From: Symbiodinium natans
Lineage: Eukaryota; Sar; Dinophyceae; Suessiales; Symbiodiniaceae
NCBI GenBank assembly: GCA_905221605.1
Contig: CAJNDS010002289.1
Location: forward strand, 201,001-265,000
Direction of reading: 5' to 3'
Length of the DNA stretch: 64,000 nt
A program made the translations under genes and the position numbers. Below are positions 38,645 to 48,336 of the stretch, one piece after another. How positions within the stretch are numbered: position 1 is the first letter of the stretch; every line of letters begins with the position of its first letter. A model generated the notes under the pieces. That model was given only the letters and a program-made list of their open reading frames with translations, searched no databases and was not told where the DNA came from.

Positions 38645-38770
38645 TCCTAGGTGGGATAAGGGGGACCCTTAAAAGGGAACCCCTTCTTAACCCTCTTCTG
38701 GCTCTCTTAAACAGAGACCTTATTCAGAGGGTCTATATCCCCAAGGGTCCCCCCAATCCTATCCCCTAGT
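38645..38770. mobile_element. Family I hairpin element
   Basis: CCTAGGTGGGATAAGGGGGA and AAGGGTCCCCCCAATCCTAT are inverted ends; single copy found in the window. Confidence 0.55.
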
Positions 38771-38860
38771 TTAGGGTTTAAGGTTTAGGGGTACTCGCCG
38801 CAGCTTTTGTTTCTTCTTTTTCCCCACCCTCGGTGTGGGGTTGTTAGAATAATTTAAACT

Positions 38861-38899
38861 CAACTCTTCTCCTCGCCCGGAACTCTTCTCCTCGCCCGG
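38861..38899. repeat. 19-bp tandem duplication
   Basis: AACTCTTCTCCTCGCCCGG occurs twice in a row. Confidence 0.85.
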
Positions 38900-39261
38900 T
38901 CTACTCTCGCTCACCCCTCAACCCCCAGAGTGTCCCCAGAGAGCCCAGCCCCAGAGTCTACCTGGAGTGCCCAATTAGCGTGCCCAAACCCAGAGTCTTC
39001 TGGAGCGCCCAGCCCCCAGAGTGTCCTGGAGCCCAGCCCCCGGAGCCCAACCCCAGAGTATGTCCCCGTGCCCAGCCCCAGAATGTCCCTGGAGGCCCAA
39101 CCCCAGAGTATCTCTACCACGAGAGGGTTGGGATGCTCGAAGTAAAAAAATTGCCTTACAGGCCGAAAGACTGTATAAGGCTTCTACTGTCCCTTAACCA
39201 ACAAGCCTCTTGGTGGCCTTTTGACCGCTTTGCCTCCTGGGTGCCTGTACACAGCTCATGA
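38900..39261 (+). CDS. Exon with Pro-rich repeats and an aromatic C-terminus
   Basis: Open from about 38900 to TGA at 39259-39261. The first half repeats PRV(Y/F/C)..P..P units from a ~24-bp DNA repeat (38926-39115); the end reads RVGMLEVKKLPYRPKDCIRL, then QQASWWPFDRFASWVPVHSS. Another frame is open over the repeat but not over the unique end. Confidence 0.6.
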
Positions 39262-39482
39262 TTAGGAAGATCAAAGGGAATATAACGACCCGAGTAGGTA
39301 TACACCTATTACATTCCTACTATGTTGTTGGGGTTCCCTGTTTAGGGGCTCCCATTCAAGTCCCTTTGCAAAAGGGTCAACCTCGGGCCCCTAAGGTTGT
39401 AGCCTTGGGTTTCAGGGCCATATTCGGAGTAGATTAAGGGGGCCTGTTAGGCGTACATCCTTCTGTGTCCGAGTCTGACTTC

Positions 39483-39572
39483 CTGAAACCTAGGGTTTAG
39501 GGTTTAGGGTTTAGGGTTTCGGGTTTCGGGTTTAGGGTTTAGGGTTTAGGGTTTAGGGTTTAGGGTTTAGGA
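39483..39572. repeat. TTTAGGG/TTTCGGG array
   Basis: About 13 units. Confidence 0.9.
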
Positions 39573-39574
39573 TT

Positions 39575-39675
39575 TAGGAACATCAGCCCTTGAGCCCTCG
39601 AGATCCCTTGGCCCTTGTTTGGAGGGTTTGGATCCCTTCAAATATTCCTTCGAGCTGTCAAGGGCGCCCTTCTTC
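39575..39675. CDS. Coding-like island, strand uncertain
   Basis: Minus strand reads KKKGALDSSKEYLKGSKPSK; + strand reads RDPLALVWRVWIPSNIPSSC. Both open throughout. Confidence 0.4.
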
Positions 39676-39683
39676 TTGCCCCA

Positions 39684-39830
39684 AACCCGAAACCCTAAAC
39701 CCTAAACCCTAAACCCTAAACCCTAAACCCTAAACCCTAAACCCTAAACCCTAAACCCTAGACCCTAAACCCTAAACCCTACACCCTACACCCTACACCC
39801 TAAACCCTACACCCTAACACCCTAAGCCGT
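39684..39830. repeat. CCCTAAA then CCCTACA array
   Basis: About 20 units. Confidence 0.9.
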
Positions 39831-39858
39831 CCTAGACCCTGCGCGCCTTCCGGCCCAG

Positions 39859-40597
39859 GCAGGTTTTCCGGCTACCGCCTGCAAGGACAGAGCTCTGGCA
39901 GGCTGCGGCCCTGGGTAGTTATAAGTGGGGTTATAAGTACCCTAGATAAGGTTCTAAGTATAGTCACCCTAATCATAACCCTACTTTACAAATACCGAAA
40001 AATGACGAGCGAAATTCAGATCCGGGGTGCTGGTTCCTGGGGGTTCAGGGTTTCGGGATTCGAGGGCTGTAGGGTTTAGGGATCAGGGTCTAGGGGTTTA
40101 GGGATATGGGGTTCTAGGGCTCCAGGGGTTCTAGCGCCTAGGGGTTCTAGGGTTCAGGGATTCTCGGGCTTCGGGGTTCTAGGGCTCAGTGATATTCCCA
40201 GGGTAGTTTCATGGTTCTTTCACATGGGCCCTGCGAAGGGGACCCCTCAAGAACCCTATACAACCCAAGGGTCAATACTTCAGATTCCTGTAAAGAGGTA
40301 AGGGACCATACTAAAGGACCATGAACAACCCTTAGAGATATAAGGTTTGCGGCTTGTGAGTCTGTCCGACATGCAGAGACATTTCTCTCGGCATCCTAAG
40401 GGAGTCCCACGCGAGCCCCTACTTAGTCAGGGTGCCAGCCCGAAACCCTACACCCTCAAGCCCCTGCAACGCCAAAATGTTCAACAAAAGCGACCAAAAA
40501 AAGAAAGCTTTCCATGAAACTTTCCGCGAAACTCCTCGAAACTTTCCCCGGGCCTGAATTAGAATTTCTAACAGTTAGTCAGACCTCGAAGCCCTGA
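39859..40597 (+). CDS. Five-exon gene end, Lys-rich C-terminus
   Basis: 39859-39914 (RFSGYRLQGQSSGRLRPW), 40020-40042 (IRGAGSW), 40202-40289 (VVSWFFHMGPAKGTPQEPYT, donor GTAAAG), 40377-40431 (RHFSRHPKGVPREPLLSQ) and 40461-40597 (PATPKCSTKATKKRKLSMKL, then KLLETFPGPELEFLTVSQTS and TGA). Phases agree at all four junctions. The first intron starts with a family C fragment, the third carries family G-like text, and the last would be only 29 nt. KKRK may be a nuclear signal. Family unknown. Confidence 0.65.
39915..39985. mobile_element. Family C fragment in an intron
   Basis: GTAGTTATAAGTGGGGTTATAAGTACC begins exactly at the donor; only the core half is kept. Confidence 0.6.
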
Positions 40598-40629
40598 AGA
40601 CCTCATTCCCCTCCCCTCCTCACCCTAGC

Positions 40630-40757
40630 CCTAAACCCTAAACCCTAAACCCTAAACCCTAAACCCTAAACCCTAAACCCTAAACCCTAAACCCTGAACC
40701 CTGAACCCTGAAACCCTAAACCCTAAACCCCTCCACCCTAAACCCTAAACCCCTCCA
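40630..40757. repeat. CCCTAAA array with CCCTGAA units
   Basis: About 17 units. Confidence 0.9.
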
Positions 40758-40797
40758 CTGGGGTTTAGGGTCATCATGGGCTGCTTCGAGCTTACAG

Positions 40798-41613
40798 CCC
40801 GGTATGCTCTTTGTGGTTTGAGGGTGCAGGCCCCCTCCCCCCCCTCAAAGGTGAAACGGGGCTTATGTTATTGTTCTTGGTGAGTGCGTGTGTGTGTGTG
40901 TGTGTGTGTACAAGTATACATATACATATATATATGTACATATATATATGTACATATATATATTGGGTGTTGTTTTGGGGATACTTGTTATAAACAACCC
41001 TACCTTATATGTTCCTTCAGTTTAGGGTCAGAGTACCCAACAGGGCATTGCTTCAGGCCAGTTCTTCCTTGAGCGTCGTGCGCGACCTTTATGACGGCTC
41101 GGGGCCACAGGTGGAGAGGCATTGGGGGGGGGGGGGGGTTTGGTGCTTGTGGGTTTGCTGCTTAGGTTGGTTCTGGTTTGGGGTTTAGGGTTTGGGGTTT
41201 AGGGCTTAGGGTTTAGGGTTAGGGTGTAGGTTTAGGGTTTAGGGTTTGCCGTGTTTAGGGTTTGCCGTGCAGTCGCGCCAAGGCCTGGGTTCAATGTTCC
41301 TTCAACCAGCAAGGTGGTGTTGGGGCACCTTTGATGGGGGTCTGCGAGGGCTTCGTGGCAGACTTTTTTGAACACTTTTGGGAGAAGGGAGCCTCAAGAG
41401 GACTCCGTGTAAGACCAAACCCTAAACCCTAAACGCTGAACCCTGAACCCTGAACCCTGAACCCTGAACCCTGAACCCCTAACCCCTAACCCCTAACCCC
41501 TAAACCCTAAACCCTAAACCCTAAACCCTAAACCCTACAGTAGGCAGGTTTTGGGGAGCCCTTCCGGGGGTGCCATGCATGGACCCTCTTTGGTTCCCTC
41601 GGGAACCAGCTAG
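40798..41613 (+). CDS. Five-exon gene end, unidentified
   Basis: 40798-40879 (PVCSLWFEGAGPLPPLKGET, donor GTGAGT), 41021-41110 (FRVRVPNRALLQASSSLSVV, then RDLYDGSGPQ, after GTTCCTTCAG), 41273-41313 (SRQGLGSMFLQPA), 41388-41406 (EPQEDS) and 41548-41613 (VLGSPSGGAMHGPSLVPSGT, TAG). Every phase fits. The first intron holds (TG)n and (TATATATG)n microsatellites, later ones TTTAGGG, CCCTGAA and CCCTAAA arrays. The 19-nt exon is the least certain. Confidence 0.65.
40886..40963. repeat. (TG)n and TATATATG microsatellite
   Basis: In the first intron of the preceding gene. Confidence 0.9.
41415..41536. repeat. CCCTGAA, CCCCTAA and CCCTAAA array
   Basis: Three homogeneous blocks of different variants side by side. 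Confidence 0.9.
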
Positions 41614-41720
41614 GCCTGGTAAATTCTGGCTAAGGGGGATGAGATTAGGGTTTAGGGTTTTGGGTTTAGGGTTTAGGGTTTAGGGTAGATGGAGATGTTT
41701 GGGGAGCCCTACTGCGGCAG

Positions 41721-41819
41721 TTCCCAGGAATGGAGGCACTCACCGAACGACTGTTCGACCTGTGCTCACTGAGGCAGATCAGCTTCCCAGACTCCCGAGT
41801 TGCTTTGCGCCGACATGTC
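41721..41819 (+). CDS. Exon, 33 codons
   Basis: After CTGCGGCAG the frame reads FPGMEALTERLFDLCSLRQI, then PDSRVALRRHV, ending at a GC donor, phase 0 at both ends. ATG at 41730 could be a start. It is followed by CCCTAAA repeats and the methyltransferase fragment, but the phase does not connect to it. Confidence 0.6.
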
Positions 41820-41892
41820 GCACAACCCTAAACCCTAAACCCTAAACCCTAAACCCTAAACCCTAAACCCTAAATCCTAAACCCTAAACCAG

Positions 41893-42140
41893 TATAGAAG
41901 GTGTTCGGGCGAACCATTGTGACATCATCACACCACAGGAGGTGCATCGTGTGGCACATGAAAGTCGTTGCTTGACAGGGTTCGAGATGCTTCTCCTCCA
42001 AAGGGATCCATTTTGGACGGGACGAGCCTCGAGTGGATGAGTTCGGAGACGCTGTGCTGAGATCGCTTGCAGGGAATGCGTTTCAAGCGCACTGTTGCGC
42101 CGAGGCAAGGAACATCGGCAACATTGGCAATGGTTCCCAC
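41893..42140 (+). pseudogene. C5-cytosine DNA methyltransferase, C-terminal fragment
   Basis: First frame reads DIITPQEVHRVAHESRCLTG and FEMLLLQRDPF (the T-P-x-E...GF.ML.LQ region near motif IX), then a stop at 42038. A second frame, from about 42024, reads DEFGDAVLRSLAGNAFQAHC, the motif X signature (L-x-GNAF...). The two join if GATCCATTTT...GACGAG (22 nt, GA-AG) is spliced out or if there is a frameshift. Only about 80 residues are present, so catalytic motifs I, IV and VI are absent. Retrotransposon-borne DNMTs are known in dinoflagellates; this may be such a relic. Telomere-type arrays border both ends within 10 bp. Confidence 0.65.
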
Positions 42141-42271
42141 TTTAGGGTTTAGGGTTTAGGATTTAGGGGTTAGATGGCTAGGACGTCCCGGCCCAGCAGT
42201 GTGTGATAACTTAGGGCGAGATTCCCTTCCGAGCCACGTTGCGCAAAAGGGCACTTTTTTTCTATTCTTAG

Positions 42272-42686
42272 GTTGCCTGGGAGCCAAGATGGCTTTCGTG
42301 GTCACAGGGTTCCTCCGGCTTATGAGAGTGTTGGGTTTGAGAAGTTCCAATGAAAGAGCTGAGTTTGTTGACAAACTGGCAAAAGTATGCTTGGGGTCTA
42401 ACTCTCAACCCTAAGCCCTAAAGCCCTAAGCCCCAAGCCCTAAGCCCCAAGCCCCAAGCCCTAAGCCCCAAGCCCTAAGCCCCAAGCCCCAAGCCCCAAG
42501 CCCTAAGCCCTCAGCCCTCAGCCCTAAGCCCTAAGCCCTAAGCCCTAAGCTCTAAGCTAAGCCCTAAGCCCTAAACCCTAAACCCAAAGACTTCGGTTGC
42601 TGGGATTTGGGGTTTCGGTGCTTGGGGGGCCGCTTCTAGTACGTGGCAGGGATGCCCTGCCTTGAAACAGGAAGCAGGATTTGGGG
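42272..42686 (+). CDS. Two exons, unidentified
   Basis: 42272-42384 (after TTTCTATTCTTAG) reads CLGAKMAFVVTGFLRLMRVL, then SSNERAEFVDKLAK before GTATGC. 42640-42686 (after CGCTTCTAG) reads YVAGMPCLETGSRIW in phase 0. The acceptor side of the first exon shares text with family E. Confidence 0.55.
42412..42590. repeat. (CCCTAAG/CCCCAAG)n variant array
   Basis: About 25 units with G in place of the third A; homogeneous and distinct from neighbouring arrays, inside an intron. Confidence 0.9.
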
Positions 42687-42825
42687 GTTTGGGGCTTAAG
42701 GCTTAGGGTCCTAAACCCTAAACCCTGAACCCTGGACCCTAGACCCTAGACCCTAGACCCTAAACCTTAAACCCTAAACCCGTAACCCTAACCTAAACCC
42801 TAAACCCCAAACCCTAGCGTCCGAG

Positions 42826-42907
42826 GTTATGCCGCAGACCCCCTCACAGCGTCCGTGCGGGCACTCAAGAGTCGGTCGGCCAGCGGCCGCGACCCGAGCT
42901 TTCTCCA
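42826..42907 (+). CDS. Exon-like island, frame uncertain
   Basis: After GCGTCCGAG one frame reads YAADPLTASVRALKSRSASG; the frame fitting the exon ending at 42686 reads CRRPPHSVRAGTQESVGQRP. Ends at GTTTTT. Confidence 0.45.
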
Positions 42908-42929
42908 GTTTTTTTTTGTTTTGGGAGGG

Positions 42930-43060
42930 TTTAGGGTTTAGGGTTTAGGGTTAGGGTTAGGGTTTAGGGTTTAGGGTTTAGGGTTTAATGTTTAGGGTTT
43001 GGGGCTTAGGGTTTAGGGATGTTAAGGGTTTAGGGTTTGGGGTCTGGGGTTTGGGGTTTC
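42930..43060. repeat. TTTAGGG array
   Basis: About 17 units; degenerate G-rich text follows to 43200. 43200-43400 has no firm exon. Confidence 0.9.
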
Positions 43061-43421
43061 GGTTGGTTAGGGCTCAGGGCTTTAGGGGGCTAGGTGTTGA
43101 GGGGTCTTGAGGTTTGGGGGGTTGTGGATTAGGCGTTTCGGGTTTAGGGGTACGTAGGGGGCTTCGGGGTTTAGGGGTTAGGGCGCTAGGCTTTACAGGG
43201 CGCAGAGGATGGACAGGGGAACTAGTGCAGAATGACTAACCCTAAACTCCGCATCTAGAACCCTGAGCCCTCAACCCTAAAGCCCTTTTCGGATTTTGGT
43301 TTTCCATTAAGGTATTATGTTTTCCTCGCCCTTGCGGCGTTCATTCTTCCCATGCCCCTCCACACCACCCTAAACCCGAAGCCCTAAACCCCATGAGATT
43401 TTCGGTCGCGCGCATGCGCAG

Positions 43422-44122
43422 GGAGTGCTCAAGCCTTGCAGCCGTGAATCCTCAGAGACGCGGCCATCCGGGCCCTAAACCCTCCGGCGCCAGACCTTGG
43501 AGCCTTGATAACCCCAAGCCTCATGGGCTAAGGGTTTCTACGGTTTAGGGTTTAGGGTTTAGGGTTTAGAGTTTAGGGTTTAGGGTTTAGGGTTTAGGGT
43601 TTAAGGACCCAAGCTTCGCTCGCAGAAGTCTAGGGGTTGAGAGGGACCCCCCAAAAATAGTAGGATCCCGTGATAATAAGGGCCCCAATAAGGTAACCCC
43701 TGGTTTCGGAACCATGTGGGTGCTCTCACGAGCACACACGCTTTCTTCTGACATGGAGCACTTCACCTAGTACCCCGGAAAGTTGTCAAAGCTAGAACGC
43801 CGCTGCCTCTTACCCCTCTCTCCCCCTTCCCCCACAAAAAACAAAAAGAGCGGAGCAAGAACTACAGCAACTTAATCTCCGCAAATCTACGACTCCAGCC
43901 CTATCTTCCAGCCTGTGTATCCTCAACCTCTCAAGCCCGAATATAGGGGTCGGAATAGTTGCTAATCATCTTCCCTTAGGCTCCCTTTGTAATTATACTA
44001 GAATATCCCCCAAAACCATATGCTAAGAATTCAGGCCCCTATATTACACCCCTGCTCCGTCGTTGGCTCGCCAGCTGGTAGATCGATTGCAAGTGCATCC
44101 AGAGTATAGGATTCTGTCTTGA
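43422..44122 (+). CDS. Four-exon gene end with a family F intron
   Basis: 43422-43471 (VLKPCSRESSETRPS), 43494-43542 (PWSLDNPKPHGLRVST, donor GTTTAGGG), 43860-43934 (NYSNLISANLRLQPYLPACV, GC donor) and 44075-44122 (LVDRLQVHPEYRILS, TGA). Phases fit throughout. The first intron would be only 22 nt (GCCCTAAACC...GCCAG); the third is a family F element. Unidentified. Confidence 0.6.
43645..43716. mobile_element. Family D repeat, partial
   Basis: ATAGTAGGATCCCGTGATAA...GGTTTCGGAA; shared with 62475-62570. Confidence 0.5.
43937..44046. mobile_element. Family F MITE in an intron
   Basis: Ends ATATAGGGGTCGGAAT and ATTCAGGCCCCTATAT are inverted repeats with a TA border. Confidence 0.75.
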
Positions 44123-44135
44123 CAAATCTTGCAAG

Positions 44136-44274
44136 GTTCGGACAGAGTCACAGGAGGTAGCTTTGCCGAGTTAGGCTTCCAAAGAGTGTGTAGAGTGCAC
44201 CCCTGCACCCAGCTGCCCGCGCGTTCCGGGCTGAGCTGCTTCAGTCAGATGTTTTGTGTCTTTGCAACTTCAGG
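44136..44274 (+). CDS. Two exon candidates
   Basis: VRTESQEVALPS from 44136 to a stop, and 44213-44274 (after CTGCACCCAG) reading LPARSGLSCFSQMFCVFATS before GTTTAGGG. Confidence 0.5.
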
Positions 44275-44309
44275 GTTTAGGGGCTAGTAGAACAACAGAG
44301 GCCTTTGTT

Positions 44310-44400
44310 GCCCAGTGGTACACTTTTGCACATTTTGTCTTGTTCTAGGTTCCCTTAAGAAGGCAGCCGTTAAATAGCTTGCCAGTACCAGCACATAAGA
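44310..44400. mobile_element. Family E-like repeat, diverged
   Basis: GCCCAGTGGTACACTTTTGC resembles the left end at 19800. Confidence 0.45.
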
Positions 44401-44444
44401 ACTGTCCTAAGCCCTGCGTAAGCCCCAAAATTACCAAACGCCAG

Positions 44445-44519
44445 ATTTTGCATCAGCATTTTGCCGCGCCCGATCGAACCTGCAAATGGTTCGCAGAGGC
44501 TCGTCGAACTAATTGCTAG
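44445..44519 (+). CDS. Exon, unidentified
   Basis: After CAAACGCCAG the frame reads ILHQHFAAPDRTCKWFAEAR to a TAG. A second frame is open. The sequence GGCTCGTCGAACTAATTG at its end is repeated 29 bp downstream. Confidence 0.5.
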   Translation: MLHQHFAAPDRTCKWFAEARRTNC

Positions 44520-44738
44520 TCAGCGGAGAGGTTCGTCGAACTAATTGTTACTGAACGGTTTGGCTATGAGGCCTCCACCTCCATCTGGAGCCCTGCCTTT
44601 CTAAACCTCTGAATCCTGGACTCCCTAAACCCTAATCCCTAATCCCTAAACCCCAAACCCTAGTTAAACTCTAAGCCCTAGGGGCCCTAAACCCTAAACC
44701 CTAAACCCTAAACCCTGAACCCTGAATTGGACGCCAAG

Positions 44739-44805
44739 CACATAACAGCCTGGCACCTTCACCCTGCAGCCGACTTCCCTGTGCCTGGAAACCGAAGGCG
44801 ATTCG
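44739..44805 (+). CDS. Exon, His-rich
   Basis: After GGACGCCAAG the frame reads HITAWHLHPAADFPVPGNRR and ends before GTTTTTTGG. Confidence 0.6.
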
Positions 44806-44904
44806 GTTTTTTGGGGCTTAGGGTTTCTTATGCTGTCTGTAGTTAATGGAGTCCTTTTCAGAATTAGCTATTCGAGGGTTGAGGGTTGGCATCTATTTGC
44901 TTCA

Positions 44905-44908
44905 GCCC

Positions 44909-44934
<26 letters not shown>
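44905..44934. repeat. Poly-C/poly-A run
   Basis: About 19 C then 11 A. Confidence 0.9.
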
Positions 44935-44940
<6 letters not shown>

Positions 44941-45008
44941 AACAGAAAAGCAATGTATCCCCTATATTGCAAAGAAGAATGTTTTGTGTTTTTGGGGTGG
45001 TTCTTCAG

Positions 45009-46029
45009 CAAATCGTAGGCTGCGGGCTGAAGGACATCCCCCCAGGCTTCCCCCCCAAAGCCATTTGGCTTCGCGCGAGCTCCTCAGGTGGCCATCATGC
45101 ACCAATCGGAGGCCAGCTGCGAACGGTTTAGGGTTGAGGGTTTAGGGTTTAGGGTTTAGGGTTATGGGATCCCCCCCCCCCCCCATCACTACCCCTCCCC
45201 CCCCCCCACCCCCGGCTTTTTAGGGTTCTTTGCAGCTTGAGCGTGAGGTTGATGGCGCATGGTTCCACCGGATTGCCGCTTTCGAACGCTTTGTCCTGCA
45301 GGGACGTGCAAAATGGAACCCCCTGAGCAAGAACATCCTTGGGCACTCGACGTGTTTTCCGCACTCCGCCCTAAATTCAAATCCCTCAAGCAACCCCCCC
45401 CCCCCCCCCCGCACCCAAGCCTCAAATCCTCAACCCTCAACTCCTAAAGCCTAGACCCCTCAAACCATCAACCCTTTAAACCCTAAGCCCGAAACCCTAA
45501 ACCCTAAACCCCAACCCCCAAACCCTAAACCCCAAACCCGCCCCCTACGCAACCTTGACCCCCCCCCCCCCCACCCCGATCAGACGTGGAGCCGAATGAC
45601 GGCGGCCAGATCAGGCCAGTTGCGGGATTAATCTCGGGTAGAGTATGCGGTTTGGCGTTCAGGGCCAGGGTTGTGGCTTTTCGGCTCGGGGCTCGCGATT
45701 TGGGAACGAAGCGCTATTTTTTCGCATGTACTTTTGGTATTATGAACCTTAAGGATAAGTTGGGATGTTCCCCCTTATACAAACAGCCCTCAATAGGGAT
45801 TATAGTACCCATCCCTATTAAGCACTGTAGTGCAAGGGGAACATCCCAAACTTACTGACTTAACCAATTGAGTGTGGGCTTTGGTTCTTAGACCGGTCCC
45901 CAAGACCTTGGGAAAGCTTGCGCATGTGCTGTCGAGTTTGCGGGTTGGGCTTGGCAAACCCTTTTGAACCCTGTAAGTCCTAAACCCCGAGCCCGAAATT
46001 TTGCTTCAGGATTTCCTCAGGAAGACAAC
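45009..46029 (+). CDS. Five-exon gene with a family B intron
   Basis: 45009-45125 (QIVGCGLKDIPPGFPPKAIW, donor GTTTAGGG), 45236 to about 45350 (LEREVDGAWFHRIAAFERFV, then GRAKWNPLSKNILGHS), 45584-45758 (VEPNDGGQIRPVAGLISGRV, then DLGTKRYFFACTFGIMNLKD, donor GTTGGG), 45892-45943 (PVPKTLGKLAHVLSSLR, donor GTTGGG) and 46010-46029 (DFLRKT). Phases fit except across the uncertain end of exon 2. Intron 3 is a family B MITE beginning at the donor; intron 1 is telomere-type plus poly-C. Protein family not recognised. Confidence 0.65.
45760..45849. mobile_element. Family B MITE in an intron
   Basis: TTGGGATGTTCCCCCTTATA...CAAGGGGAACATCCCAA; 90 bp, perfect ends. Confidence 0.9.
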
Positions 46030-46064
46030 CCTAAGCCCTAAACTCCAAGCCCTAGACCCCAAAC

Positions 46065-46215
46065 CCTAAACCCTAAACCCTAAACCCTAAACCCTAAACC
46101 CTAAACCCTAAACCCTAAACCCTAAACCCTAAACCCTAAACCCTAAACCCTAAACCCTAAACCCTAAGCCCTAAACCCTAAACCCTAAACCCTAAACCCT
46201 CAACCCTAAACCCTA
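46065..46215. repeat. CCCTAAA array
   Basis: About 21 units, the longest clean array of the right half. Confidence 0.95.
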
Positions 46216-46268
46216 AACCCGAAACCCAACCCGAAACCCTAAGCCCTCGAAGCCTTCAAAGCCCGCAG

Positions 46269-46328
46269 CCGCACGCCATGCCTCAGGCTGTGACATGCTG
46301 ATGGACCGAATCTTGTTAGCCCAATGGG
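46269..46328 (+). CDS. Exon between inverted arrays
   Basis: After AGCCCGCAG the frame reads ARHASGCDMLMDRILLAQW and ends at GTTAGGG. Confidence 0.6.
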
Positions 46329-46517
46329 GTTAGGGTTTAGGGTTTAGGGTTTAGGGTTTAGGGTTTTAAATGATACCTCTGTGGTGCTTCACTATAACTT
46401 TAGATCCTTAGCCTTTTTGGGTTTATATTGGGTTGCTTAATAAGGCAGCCAAAAGTTAGATTTGTAGCTACCCTGCTAAGTGCAGCCAAGATAGCCTTGG
46501 GGTTTAGGGTTTAGGGT

Positions 46518-46621
46518 TGGGATGTTCCGCCTTAAATACTAACAGTCCTTAATAGGGATTATAGTACCCCCTATTCTAATCCCTATATTAAGTGCCGTTA
46601 GTACGAAGGTGAGCATCTCAA
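46518..46621. mobile_element. Family B MITE
   Basis: TTGGGATGTTCCGCCTTAAA...GTGAGCATCTCA; right end diverged. Confidence 0.8.
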
Positions 46622-46639
46622 GGTTTAGGGCCTGTTCTA

Positions 46640-46740
46640 GGGTAGCCTAGTCCTACCCTTTTGCGCTTTTGGTTGGGTTCTAGGTGACCCTTTCAAAAGG
46701 AGCCAGTCCTCAAAAGAAGGGTACCCTTGTTGTGACATGG
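46640..46740. mobile_element. Family E-like repeat
   Basis: CTACCCTTTTGCGCTTTTGG...GAAGGGTACCCTTGTTG. Confidence 0.5.
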
Positions 46741-46832
46741 GTATTTCCCAAAATAAGGGCGCCCCTTTTATACCCCAAATGGAATAGAATCTCCTTAAAG
46801 GGACCCCCCGGAAGGGTACCCCTATTCTCGTA
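46737..46832. mobile_element. Family D repeat
   Basis: ATGGGTATTTCCCAAAATAA...GGGTACCCCTATTCTCG; about 75% like 59957-60063. Confidence 0.6.
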
Positions 46833-46889
46833 ACCCTAAACCCTAAACCCTAAACCCCCATATGGGTGCTGGGCTACCAAGGAATGCAG

Positions 46890-46951
46890 ACCAGCACCAG
46901 CACTGCCTTCACACCCTCCTCCACGGCCTGGACTCCAATTTTTTGGAGGGG
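46890..46951 (+). CDS. Exon, unidentified
   Basis: After GGAATGCAG the frame reads QHQHCLHTLLHGLDSNFLEG and ends before GTTTAGGG. Confidence 0.6.
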
Positions 46952-46999
46952 GTTTAGGGTTTAGGGTTTAGGGTTTGGGGTTTAGGGTTTAGGTTTTAT

Positions 47000-47162
47000 C
47001 CGGTTTATCCGGTTTGTAGGGTGTATAGGGTTTGTAGAGTTTTTAGGGTTTATAGGGTTTGTAGGGTTTATAGGGTTTATAGGGTTTATGGGGTTTATAG
47101 GGAATAAAAGGGTTTATCGGGTTTACAGGTTTAATAGGGTTTATAGGGTTTATAGGGTTTAG
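47000..47162. repeat. (GGGTTTATA)n variant array
   Basis: About 15 9-bp units, TTTAGGG with TA added. Confidence 0.85.
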
Positions 47163-47248
47163 GAACCCCAAAAGCCCGAAACGATCCAACTTTAGCGGCG
47201 AAGGCCCACTGAAGCTCACTCTTTCCGCTTCCTGCCGTCTCTCCCTAG

Positions 47249-47639
47249 GCTACACCAAACATGCTTGGCGTTTCAAGAGGTTCTACGAACAGTGTAAGAA
47301 TCCTAAAAGCCTTATATAAAGCCCTAAAGCCCAACAGCCCTGAACCCTAAACACTAAATCCTCAACGCTCACGCCTCGCGCCTTAACGCCCCAAAGCCCT
47401 AAACCCCTACAGCCCAAAGACAAACCCTACAAACGCACAAACCCTACAAGCCCCACAACCCTAAACCCTAAACCCTAAACCCTAAACCCTACTTAAACCC
47501 TAAACTCTCAGCTCCCTGTTGTGAGCCTTCGAACCTCCTTACCGCCAGACACCCGATGAACTGGGAATTAGGTACCCTACATACTCCCTTCAAGGGCATA
47601 TATATGGTACCTCATTCCCTCATCCGTGCCATGTGTAGG
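47249..47639 (+). CDS. Three-exon gene end, unidentified
   Basis: 47249-47293 follows a very strong acceptor (CTGCCGTCTCTCCCTAG) and reads YTKHAWRFKRFYEQ, ending before GTAAGA. 47512-47571 reads PCCEPSNLLTARHPMNWEL. 47595-47639 reads HIYGTSFPHPCHV to TAG. Phases fit at both junctions; the second intron would be 23 nt. Confidence 0.55.
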
Positions 47640-48018
47640 GGCTCCAGGATTCCTGGTTTAGGGCTGCAGGAGATAGGGGATTTCTGGCTTAGGGCTTATA
47701 GGGTTTAGGGTTTAGTGTTTGAGGGGCTTAGGGCTTCTAGGGCTTTACGAGGGTTAAACAAAACGGCCAAACCCCAAAACGAAAGGAGTAACAGATCCTC
47801 AACTCTATGACCCAAAACCCCTTAAGCCTTAAACCCCTAAACCCACGCACCCATATACCCATAAACCCATAAGGCCAAAAGCCCATAAACCCATAAGCCC
47901 CTAAGCCCTAAACAACCCTAAACCCCAAACCCTAAACCCCAAACCCAAACCTAAACCCTTCTGAAACCCCAAACCCTAAACCCCAAACCCCAAACCCTAA
48001 ACCCTAAACCCCCCTCAG

Positions 48019-48096
48019 GCAGCCAAGTTGATCCTGGGACCTCGTGGCATGCTGGAGTTCGGAGCTCAGGAAAACCTCACCGTCTTCTACAGCTGA
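48019..48096 (+). CDS. Terminal exon, 25 codons
   Basis: After CCCCCTCAG the frame reads AAKLILGPRGMLEFGAQENL, then TVFYS and TGA. CCCCAAA/CCCTAAA upstream, TTTAGGG downstream. Confidence 0.65.
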   Translation, partial: AAKLILGPRGMLEFGAQENLTVFYS

Positions 48097-48336
48097 TCCA
48101 GACCTCGGGTTTAGGGTTTAGGGTTTGGGGTTTAGGGTTTAGGGTTTAGGGTTCAGGGTTTAGGGTGTTTTGGTGTTAGGGGCTTAGGGTTTTGGGGCTT
48201 GGGGCTTAAGGAGTCTTCTATAGGGTTTAGGGTTTCGGGGTGTTTTTTGGGTTTAAATAGGGTTTTACGACTAAACCCGAAACCCTAAACCCCCTAAACC
48301 CTAAAGCCCTAAACCCTCAACAAGCGCCGTCCCCAG

